Part shown: piece by piece, positions 1-5,021 of the stretch | How positions within the stretch are numbered: the stretch's first letter is position 1 | Layout: every line of letters begins with the position of its first letter | Notes under the pieces: model-generated | The model's database searches: none | What the model saw: the letters and a program-made list of their open reading frames with translations, nothing else | Told to the model about the DNA's origin: nothing | Translations under genes and position numbers: made by a program | From: Erysipelotrichaceae bacterium | GTDB lineage: Bacteria; Bacillota_I; Bacilli_A; Erysipelotrichales; Erysipelotrichaceae | NCBI GenBank assembly: GCA_017620435.1 | Contig: JAFZQL010000089.1 | Span: 1 to 5,021 of the forward strand | Direction of reading: 5' to 3' | DNA length: 5,021 nt

Positions 1-1
1 A

Positions 2-409
2 AGGATCGCTGCCCAGGAGACGGTCGACATTCTTCTCAAAGAAGGCGTTGAACCGGACAAGATCATTCTTGGACATCAGGATCTGATCGATGATCCGGAA
101 TATCATCTTTCTCTGCTGAAGCAGGGCGTCAACATCGCTTTTGATACCTGCGGCAAGACCGCATACATGCCGGATGAGACCAGAGCCATGAATGCTCTGA
201 AACTGACGGAAGCGGGATATGCCGATCATCTGGTGCTGTCAAACGATATCTCCAGACACACCTATTTCACGACGTTTGACGGAAAAGGCTATCTGGCTGT
301 CATGGGCAGCGTTGTACCGCTGATGAGAGAATACGGACTGCCGGAAGAAATCATCCACAAGTTCCTGGCGGACAATCCGGCAAGGATCGTCAACAATCCT
401 CAGATCTAA
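2..409 (+). CDS. php: Phosphotriesterase-like metallohydrolase (Php/YhfV type), C-terminal part, 5' truncated
   Basis: Only the last 135 codons are present; the gene begins before the window, and the ATG at 167 is internal. The family folds as a cytoplasmic TIM barrel with a binuclear metal centre and includes phosphotriesterases, lactonases and uncharacterised hydrolases. Visible landmarks are ILGHQD (His codon 74-76), matching the GHxD metal-ligand strand, and LSNDISRHTYF (Asp codon 245-247), matching the late Asp ligand that also serves as catalytic base. Between them, FDTCGKTAYMPDE resembles the FDTxGKxxYxPDE stretch I recall in E. coli Php, so it is closer to Php than to classical phosphotriesterase. 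The end, LPEEIIHKFLADNPARIV, is the usual closing helix with an NPxR motif. The metal-bridging Lys and HxH motif lie upstream and cannot be checked. The gene ends 13 bases before yhfX, so the two are probably co-transcribed. The fold and family are secure; the substrate is unknown. Confidence 0.88.
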   Translation, partial: RIAAQETVDILLKEGVEPDKIILGHQDLIDDPEYHLSLLKQGVNIAFDTCGKTAYMPDETRAMNALKLTEAGYADHLVLSNDISRHTYFTTFDGKGYLAVMGSVVPLMREYGLPEEIIHKFLADNPARIVNNPQI

Positions 410-411
410 AC

Positions 412-416
412 AGGAG
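412..416 (+). promoter_or_regulatory. Ribosome binding site of yhfX
   Basis: AGGAG lies 6 bases before the ATG at 423, in the 13-base gap after the php stop codon. It is a strong, well-spaced site and fixes the yhfX start. Confidence 0.8.
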
Positions 417-422
417 AACAAG

Positions 423-1589
423 ATGTTTCTGGAAAAACTGATAGAAAGAAATCCGAAGCTGATCGAATGTGCATTCCACATGCATCAGGAAGGAAAACTG
501 CTGCCGGATACCTATATTCTGGATCTTGACAGCATCCTTTATAATGCCAGGGAAATGAAGAAAGAGGCGGATCGCTGCGGGATCGATCTGTATTTCATGC
601 TGAAGCAGATCGGCAGAAATCCGATCATCGGACAGGAACTGATGAAACTGGGATTCAAAGGCGCCGTCGCCGTCGATTACAGAGAAGCGCTGTGCTATAT
701 CGACAACGGGATCCATTTGTCAAACGTCGGTCATCTGGTACAGATCCCTAAGGCAGCCATGGACAGGACCATCTTAGCGAAACCGGATTATGTCACGGTC
801 TATTCTTACGAGAAGATTTTGGAGATTAATGAAGCGGCAGGAAGATGCGGCACAGATCAGAAGCTTCTGATCAGGGTCTCCGATCCGGACTCTCAGCTGT
901 ATTCCGGACAGATCGGCGGTTTTCACAGCGATGAACTGGAAGAACTGTTTCAAAAGATCGATGCGCTGGAACATGTTTCGGTAGGCGGACTGACGGTATT
1001 CCCGGCGCTGCTGTATGCAGAAAAGGAAAACGCGATCCTTCCTACCGCCAACATCAAGGCGATGGAAAGAGCGAGAAAGATCGCTCTGGAGCACGGCTAT
1101 CAGGATCTCAACATCAACCTGCCTAGCGCGACCTGTATCGCATCCATCCCTCTAATCAGTGAACTCCACGGGACAAGTGGGGAGCCAGGACACGGACTGA
1201 CAGGCACGACACCTTTACATAAACACAGTGAACAGATCGAAGTTCCTGCCTACGTCTATGTATCCGAGGTATCCCATCAATACGATGGAAAGTCCTACTG
1301 CTACGGTGGCGGACACTACCGCAGGGGACATATGGAGAATGCGCTGGCCGGGAAAGACCCAAACAGCGCAGTACTGACAAAAGTGGTGGCTCCCGATGAT
1401 GATTCAATCGACTATCACTTCGAGATCGCCGATCCGCTCCCGGTAGGCGACTGTGTACTGATGGCGTTCAGGACGCAGATCTTCACTGTAAGATCGCAGG
1501 TCGCCGTCGTTTCCGGAATACAGGATGGCAAGCCAGAACTGCTTGGCCTGTATTCGGCTTTAGGAGAAAGATTGGAAAGAAACTGGTAA
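423..1589 (+). CDS. yhfX: YhfX-type PLP protein with alanine-racemase-like fold
   Basis: A 388-residue protein with nearly the length of E. coli YhfX (about 387). The N-terminus MFLEKLIERNPKLI lines up with the E. coli start as I recall it, which with the upstream AGGAG supports this start. Residues 30-90 form the start of a fold-type III PLP barrel: YILDLDSILYNA, then YFMLKQIGRNP, where Lys61 is the likely Schiff-base lysine. Other family stretches are EPGHGLTGTTPLH (from Glu254), YCYGGGHYRRGH (292-303), DDSIDYHF and FRTQIFTVRSQVAVVSG near the end. No signal peptide or membrane segment is seen, so it is cytoplasmic. The family is related to alanine racemases and D-amino-acid-processing enzymes, but I know of no settled reaction for YhfX; racemase, epimerase or lyase chemistry on an amino acid derivative is the natural guess. 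Its stop overlaps the next ATG by one base (TAATG), suggesting translational coupling. It should not be called the cell-wall alanine racemase. Confidence 0.93.
   Translation: MFLEKLIERNPKLIECAFHMHQEGKLLPDTYILDLDSILYNAREMKKEADRCGIDLYFMLKQIGRNPIIGQELMKLGFKGAVAVDYREALCYIDNGIHLSNVGHLVQIPKAAMDRTILAKPDYVTVYSYEKILEINEAAGRCGTDQKLLIRVSDPDSQLYSGQIGGFHSDELEELFQKIDALEHVSVGGLTVFPALLYAEKENAILPTANIKAMERARKIALEHGYQDLNINLPSATCIASIPLISELHGTSGEPGHGLTGTTPLHKHSEQIEVPAYVYVSEVSHQYDGKSYCYGGGHYRRGHMENALAGKDPNSAVLTKVVAPDDDSIDYHFEIADPLPVGDCVLMAFRTQIFTVRSQVAVVSGIQDGKPELLGLYSALGERLERNW
855..872 (+). repeat. 18-bp perfect palindrome inside yhfX
   Basis: GATCAGAAGCTTCTGATC equals its own reverse complement, with the axis between 863 and 864; the flanking A/A pair breaks the symmetry. 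It lies within coding sequence and contributes to a DQKLLI stretch, so it may be coincidental. There is no loop, and no run of T follows it, so it is not a terminator. Confidence 0.6.
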
Positions 1590-2656
1590 TGAATTATAGA
1601 GACGCACATCGGCTGGCATTATTGAATCCCTACCATTCCGTGGTAAAGGTTTTTGACTGTCAGGAAGGCGATATTCTGGTTGGAATCAAGAATGTATCAT
1701 CGATTCCAAATACCCTGATGCATAAGCTGGAAAAGACCGGTTTTGCCCTGCATACGATAGACAAGAAATCGCAGCTGGCCGGAAGAGCCGTAGATACGGA
1801 GCTGATCAATCCCATTACCGGTCATTACATGTCCGGTTCTTCTTCCGGAACGGCTTTGAATGTCTTTGCCGGGATCAACGATCTGGGTATCGGAAATGAC
1901 GGCGGAGGATCCGTGCTCGCTCCGGCAATGTGCGTCAATATCCTGGGCTTCATTTCCAGACTGATTGAAGAAGACAGGATCCAGAACATGAAGAAGAATA
2001 CCGATGGAATGATTACCGGAAACTCTTTGGGTTTTCTGGCCAGAAACAGGAAGATCCTGCTGAAGGCGATCAAGGATTCCATTGGCGTAGAAGAGGCTGA
2101 CGATTACGGAACCGTGCTGTCCGACAGGGAGTATCCGGGCATCCGTTCGGAAGTGATTCCAATTGAAGACGCCTTTCAACCGAGAAACGAACTGACGGAA
2201 TATCTGAAGGACATACTGGACAGATGCGACGTGATGATCATTCAGGAAGGTCCTGTCGATCTATACGGTTTCGGCGATTCTCTGTTTGGTCACTTTGATG
2301 AAAGGACCAGACAGATACAGAAAGACAGCGGCAAGGGCTACGTCAGAGTATGCAACACGGCGGAAGCGACAGCCCTGGTCATCCCGGGCAAGGAACTGGG
2401 ATGCGGGACACTGCTGATGTGTCAAAGCACAAGAGAGAAGGTAAGCCGTCTGCTGAAGGCGGCAGAATACATCGAAGATGTTCATGATGAACTGATCGAG
2501 AGATATTTCCTGGATGTAGAGAGTTATTTGATAAAGGCTATCAGGTGTGAGGTGAATGATGAAAACATATCCGTTACAGAGCATTTCGCTGGAAGAAGCG
2601 ACACAGAAACAGTTCAGGATGGTTTCCTGCATTACCCATCACTTTACCGGTTATGA
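1589..2656 (+). CDS. Compact amidase-signature family hydrolase, possibly with a frameshifted C-terminus
   Basis: A 355-residue reading frame that matches the amidase signature family (Ser-cisSer-Lys hydrolases of amides and some esters). GIKNVS carries Lys34 in the place of the family's IKD lysine. MSGSSSGTALNVFAGINDLGIG (from 81) followed by NDGGGSVLAPA (103-113) corresponds to GGSSGGSA...LGTDxGGSIRxPA, giving Ser84 as the cis-Ser and Ser108 as the nucleophile. Their 24-residue spacing equals that of fatty acid amide hydrolase (Ser217/Ser241). Lys34 to Ser84 is 50 residues, against about 70-75 in characterised members, so the N-terminal part is shortened. GFLARNRKILLKAI corresponds to the GPMARSVxDLA region, and the DVMIIQEGP, NTAEATALVIPG and STREKVSRLLKAAEYIE stretches match the usual C-terminal core. 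The start is coupled to the yhfX stop, with only a weak GGAAAG at 1574-1579. Residues after about 311 lie partly in the yhfS overlap and look unselected. The substrate is unknown. I know of no amidase gene in the E. coli yhf cluster. Confidence 0.85.
   Translation: MNYRDAHRLALLNPYHSVVKVFDCQEGDILVGIKNVSSIPNTLMHKLEKTGFALHTIDKKSQLAGRAVDTELINPITGHYMSGSSSGTALNVFAGINDLGIGNDGGGSVLAPAMCVNILGFISRLIEEDRIQNMKKNTDGMITGNSLGFLARNRKILLKAIKDSIGVEEADDYGTVLSDREYPGIRSEVIPIEDAFQPRNELTEYLKDILDRCDVMIIQEGPVDLYGFGDSLFGHFDERTRQIQKDSGKGYVRVCNTAEATALVIPGKELGCGTLLMCQSTREKVSRLLKAAEYIEDVHDELIERYFLDVESYLIKAIRCEVNDENISVTEHFAGRSDTETVQDGFLHYPSLYRL
2518..2523 (+). repeat. (AG)3 run at a suspected frameshift point
   Basis: Three AG units fall where the amidase frame seems to leave its natural course. 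Removing one AG unit would make the frame read VELFDKGYQV and stop at TGA 2548-2550, instead of running on to 2656. The proposal rests on reading-frame layout, not on comparison with relatives. Confidence 0.4.
2549..2552 (+). promoter_or_regulatory. Probable ribosome binding site of yhfS
   Basis: GAGG lies 6 bases before the ATG at 2559 but only 3 bases before the alternative ATG at 2556, so it favours 2559. An AGGTG at 2543-2547 could instead serve the 2556 start. The site lies inside the amidase reading frame as it stands. Confidence 0.5.
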
Positions 2657-3653
2657 ACAGTTAAGCAGAGGCGATCTGGGGGTTCATCAGCCGGAGAATC
2701 AGCCGCTAACGACGAAGAAGGCCGAAGAAGCGATAGCCGAGTTCTTTTATAGTGAAGCAGCCATCATGGTCAGAGGTTCCGGAACGGGAGCGATCCGTTA
2801 TGCTTTGTCGGCTGTAGCCAAGGCAGGAGACAAGATCCTGATCCACGATGCGCCGATCTACTCCACCACCAGAATCAGTTTTGAAATGCTGGGATTTGAA
2901 ACAGTCAGAGCGGATTTCAACGATACGGAAGATATCCGGAAAGTCATGAAAGACAACAGCGACATCAAGGCCGTTCTGATCCAGCACTCCCGTCAGCTGC
3001 TGGAAGATTCCTACGATCTGAAAGAAGTGATCGATACGATCAGGAACGAAAGAGACATCCCGATCGTCATTGATGAAAACTATGCGGTCATGAAAGTCAG
3101 TCGGATCGGCTGTGAAATGGGTGCGGATCTTTCCTGTTTCTCCACTTTCAAGCTGCAGGGACCGGAAGGGATCGGCGTCGTTGTCGGTAAGAAAGCATAC
3201 ATCGAAAGGATCAGAAAGATGCATTATTCCGGAGGCTGCCAGACCCAGGGACATGAAGCGATGGATGTCTTAAGAGGCCTGACGACTGCACCTGTCCTGC
3301 TGGCTGTACAGGCACAGACCAATGAAGAAGTGCTCAGAAGACTGCGAAGCGGTGAAATAGAAGAAATCAAGGATGTCTGCATTGCGAATTCACAATCCAA
3401 AGTCCTGGTAGTGGAATTCAAGAAAGACATCGCGGAAGAAGTACTGAAGAATGCGGAAAAGCTCGGCGCACTGCCAAATCCCGTAGGAGCCGAGAGTAAA
3501 TATGAACTGGCTCCGATGTTTTATAGGGCATCGGGTACGGTCAGAGAAAAAGATCCCGATATCGTGAAACGTCTGATCCGGATCAATCCGAACCGGGCAG
3601 GCGCGGATACGGTGATCGAGATATTACGAGAAAGCATTAAGAGATCTCTTTAG
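2559..3653 (+). CDS. yhfS: YhfS-type PLP-dependent enzyme, fold type I (aminotransferase/lyase-like)
   Basis: A 364-residue protein, close to E. coli YhfS (about 361). The start is one of two adjacent ATGs, 2556 or 2559. I chose 2559 because E. coli YhfS begins MKTFPLQS as I recall it and this protein reads MKTYPLQS, and because GAGG is better spaced for it. The N-terminal region includes SRGDLGVHQPENQP. GSGTGAIR (73-80) is the phosphate-cradling turn. VIDENYAVMK places Asp172 to pair with the pyridine nitrogen and Tyr175 nearby, and FSTFKLQGPEGIG supplies Lys198 as the Schiff-base lysine. Later stretches GGCQTQGHEAMDVLRGL, PNPVGAESKYELAPMFYR and IRINPNRAG are YhfS-like. The enzyme is cytoplasmic. 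The fold covers aminotransferases, lyases and related enzymes, and the actual reaction is not known to me. It ends 12 bases before yhfW. Its 5' end overlaps the amidase frame by 98 bases, which is unusual in this compact operon. Confidence 0.94.
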   Translation: MKTYPLQSISLEEATQKQFRMVSCITHHFTGYEQLSRGDLGVHQPENQPLTTKKAEEAIAEFFYSEAAIMVRGSGTGAIRYALSAVAKAGDKILIHDAPIYSTTRISFEMLGFETVRADFNDTEDIRKVMKDNSDIKAVLIQHSRQLLEDSYDLKEVIDTIRNERDIPIVIDENYAVMKVSRIGCEMGADLSCFSTFKLQGPEGIGVVVGKKAYIERIRKMHYSGGCQTQGHEAMDVLRGLTTAPVLLAVQAQTNEEVLRRLRSGEIEEIKDVCIANSQSKVLVVEFKKDIAEEVLKNAEKLGALPNPVGAESKYELAPMFYRASGTVREKDPDIVKRLIRINPNRAGADTVIEILRESIKRSL

Positions 3654-3665
3654 AATGGACTGTTT

Positions 3666-4889
3666 ATGAAAAGAAGATTTGTTGTGATTGTTCTGGACGG
3701 TTTCGGTATGGGTGCTACGGCGGATGCCGCAGTCAAGAGACCGGGTGACGAGAAAGCCTGTACGATCGGCAGTATTCTGCATGATCATCCGGATCTTTAT
3801 CTGCCGAATCTGGAAGAGCTGGGGCTGATGAATGCCTATGGACATGAAAGCGCCAGGATGAAGTTCAGGAAGGATGCCAACTACGGCAAGGCGGAACTGA
3901 TGCACTTCGGTGCAGATACTTTCATGGGTCATCAGGAAATCATGGGCACAAAGCCAAAGGATCCGGAGATGATCCCGTTTCAGGAGAAGGTCGATATCGT
4001 TGCCGATCATCTAAAGAAAGACGGCCACAAGGTCGATATTGTCGATCGGAACGGGCTGCGTTATGTGGTCGTTGATGACTATTGCACGGTTGCCGACAAC
4101 CTGGAAGCTGACCTGGGCATGTGTTATAACGTAACGGCTCCGCTTGACTATATGCCTTTCGAGAAAGAACTGGAGATCGCCAGAAAGGCCAGAGAGGTCG
4201 TTACTGTCGGCAGAGTCGTCGTTTTCGGCGGTACAGGAAACACAATGGATGACCTCTATGCGGCCGAGGAGATCAAAGAAGGAAAGTATATCGGTATCGC
4301 TTCGGCGAAGTCGAAATCCTATGACCAGGGCTACCAGTGTCTGCATCTGGGCTACGGCGTTGATCCGAAGGTTCAGGCTCCAACCATCCTGACAGGACAC
4401 GGCATTCCTTGTGTTCTGATCGGCAAGGTAGCGGATATCGTTCACAACGAAAAAGGGCTGTCGATCTCTTGCGTACCGACGGCCGAATGTCTGGAACATA
4501 CCCTGGATCAGATGAAGAAAATGGATGAGGGATTCATTTGCACCAACGTTCAGGAAACGGATCTGGCAGGACATTCCCAGAGCTCGACAAGATATAAAGA
4601 AATACTGGAGATTGCCGATGCGGGTCTAAAGCCAATTCTTGATGAACTGCAGGACGAAGACTTCCTGGTGATCATGGCCGATCACGGCAACGATCCGAAT
4701 ATCGGGCACTCCAAGCACACCAGGGAAAACGTTCCTTTACTGATTAGATACAAAGACAGCAAGGGAGTCCATGTCGGCTTAAGAAAGACGCTTTCGGATG
4801 TCGGCGCATCGGTCTGCGACTACTTCCATGTGGAAGCGCCGCAGAATGGCGAGAGCTTCCTTCCTCTTTTCAAACAGGAGGAACAATGA
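3666..4889 (+). CDS. yhfW: YhfW-type phosphopentomutase-like metalloenzyme
   Basis: A 407-residue cytoplasmic member of the alkaline phosphatase superfamily, the length of E. coli YhfW (about 408) and similar to it throughout as I recall it. VLDGFGMG supplies Asp11 as a metal ligand. GADTFMGHQEIMGT corresponds to the KDTMTGHWEIMG stretch of phosphopentomutase DeoB, with Thr85 as the residue that carries phosphate. DNLEADLGMCYNVTA lies in the cap region. TDLAGH (Asp299, His303), ADHGND (Asp339, His340) and GHSKHTRE (His351) supply the remaining metal ligands, so the site looks intact. Within the family such enzymes move or remove phosphate on sugar phosphates; a phosphorylated intermediate in this pathway is inferred from that. 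The DTFMGHQE variant suggests a different substrate from ribose phosphate. No good ribosome binding site precedes the ATG, so expression may depend on coupling to yhfS, 12 bases upstream. The stop overlaps the next start by four bases (ATGA). Confidence 0.94.
   Translation: MKRRFVVIVLDGFGMGATADAAVKRPGDEKACTIGSILHDHPDLYLPNLEELGLMNAYGHESARMKFRKDANYGKAELMHFGADTFMGHQEIMGTKPKDPEMIPFQEKVDIVADHLKKDGHKVDIVDRNGLRYVVVDDYCTVADNLEADLGMCYNVTAPLDYMPFEKELEIARKAREVVTVGRVVVFGGTGNTMDDLYAAEEIKEGKYIGIASAKSKSYDQGYQCLHLGYGVDPKVQAPTILTGHGIPCVLIGKVADIVHNEKGLSISCVPTAECLEHTLDQMKKMDEGFICTNVQETDLAGHSQSSTRYKEILEIADAGLKPILDELQDEDFLVIMADHGNDPNIGHSKHTRENVPLLIRYKDSKGVHVGLRKTLSDVGASVCDYFHVEAPQNGESFLPLFKQEEQ
4876..4881 (+). 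promoter_or_regulatory. Ribosome binding site of the downstream phosphotriesterase-like gene
   Basis: A perfect AGGAGG ends 4 bases before the ATG at 4886, within the last codons of yhfW. It is the strongest such site in the window and supports the ATGA-overlap start. Confidence 0.8.
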
Positions 4890-5021
4890 GCGACTTTGTG
4901 AATACCGTAACCGGTCCGGTCTCTATTGATGAACTGGGTTTCATCTCACCGCATGAGCACATCCTTTTCTCTGCCCGTGACGGCTGTATCGATCAGGAGA
5001 TCGAAGAACTGAAAGACTACT
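4886..5021 (+). CDS. Second phosphotriesterase-like metallohydrolase, N-terminal part, 3' truncated
   Basis: The first 45 codons are present and the gene runs off the window. The opening NTVTGPVSIDELGFISPHEHILF is typical of phosphotriesterase-family proteins, in which a short N-terminal strand ends in the HxH metal motif; here it is His23 and His25 in SPHEHI. The start is fixed by AGGAGG and by the 4-base overlap with the yhfW stop. This protein is distinct from the one at the left edge, because both sit in the same direction with four genes between them. The other metal ligands and the catalytic Asp are beyond the edge. The TGPVSIDELGFISPHEH opening looks more like general phosphotriesterase or lactonase relatives than E. 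coli Php, which has a shorter lead before its HEH as I recall it. Hydrolysis of an ester, lactone or phosphoester is the family-level expectation; the substrate is unknown. Confidence 0.88.
   Translation, partial: MSDFVNTVTGPVSIDELGFISPHEHILFSARDGCIDQEIEELKDY

Noticed and set aside
167..409. Stand-alone 80-residue protein starting at ATG 167
   Set aside because: The same frame is open to the window edge and carries the GHQD metal motif upstream, so this ATG is internal to the truncated php gene.
423..1589. Housekeeping alanine racemase (alr)
   Set aside because: The fold is shared, but the specific motifs (KQIGRNP, EPGHGLTGTTPLH, GGGHYRRGH) and the operon context match YhfX.
3654..3665. Terminator or promoter between yhfS and yhfW
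   Set aside because: The gap is only 12 bases, with no hairpin or T run and no room for a promoter. I see no promoter or terminator anywhere in the window.
4144..4392. Plus-strand 82-residue open frame inside yhfW
   Set aside because: It lies wholly within a well-supported gene in another frame, and its Ser/Arg-rich translation has no family features.
239..4574. Several minus-strand open frames of 64-187 residues
   Set aside because: All lie opposite strongly supported plus-strand genes; their translations show no recognisable motifs and their starts lack convincing ribosome binding sites.
3666..4889. Nucleoside-salvage phosphopentomutase (deoB)
   Set aside because: The similarity to YhfW extends over the full length, the nucleophile motif differs from DeoB, and no nucleoside-salvage genes are nearby.
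1..5021. CRISPR array, tRNA/rRNA gene, insertion sequence or defence system
   Set aside because: Nearly every base belongs to metabolic coding sequence; I see no direct-repeat arrays, transposase motifs or RNA-gene structures.

Overview
This window is a single, tightly packed, plus-strand operon fragment: four complete genes with a truncated gene at each end and essentially no intergenic space. Moderate GC, AGGAG-type ribosome binding sites, frequent AGA/AGG arginine codons and 1-4 base gene overlaps suggest a low-to-moderate-GC Firmicute (Bacillota). I cannot place it further from sequence alone.

Layout. 2-409: C-terminal 135 codons of a phosphotriesterase-like metallohydrolase (Php/YhfV type). 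423-1589: YhfX, an alanine-racemase-fold (fold III) PLP protein. 1589-2656: a compact amidase-signature protein with a recognisable Lys-Ser-Ser triad. 2559-3653: YhfS, a fold-type I PLP enzyme. 3666-4889: YhfW, a phosphopentomutase-like member of the alkaline phosphatase superfamily. 4886-5021: N-terminus of a second phosphotriesterase-like protein with its HxH metal motif.

The php, yhfX, yhfS and yhfW families are also found together in the Escherichia coli yhfSTU-php-yhfWXYZ cluster, whose overall pathway I do not know to be established. Here the order is shuffled, an amidase-signature gene sits between yhfX and yhfS, and two different phosphotriesterase-like genes flank the set. No transporter or regulator (YhfT, YhfU, YhfY and YhfZ in E. 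coli) lies inside the window. Taken together, two metallohydrolases, an amidase, two PLP enzymes of different folds and a phosphatase/mutase look like a cytoplasmic catabolic route for an amide- or ester-linked, amino-containing and possibly phosphorylated compound. That reading is inference; the substrate is unknown.

The most notable local anomaly is at the amidase/yhfS junction. The amidase frame runs 98 bases into yhfS, while a neighbouring frame offers a natural C-terminus and a stop at 2548-2550, just upstream of yhfS. A 2-base expansion of an AG run at 2518-2523 would explain this.
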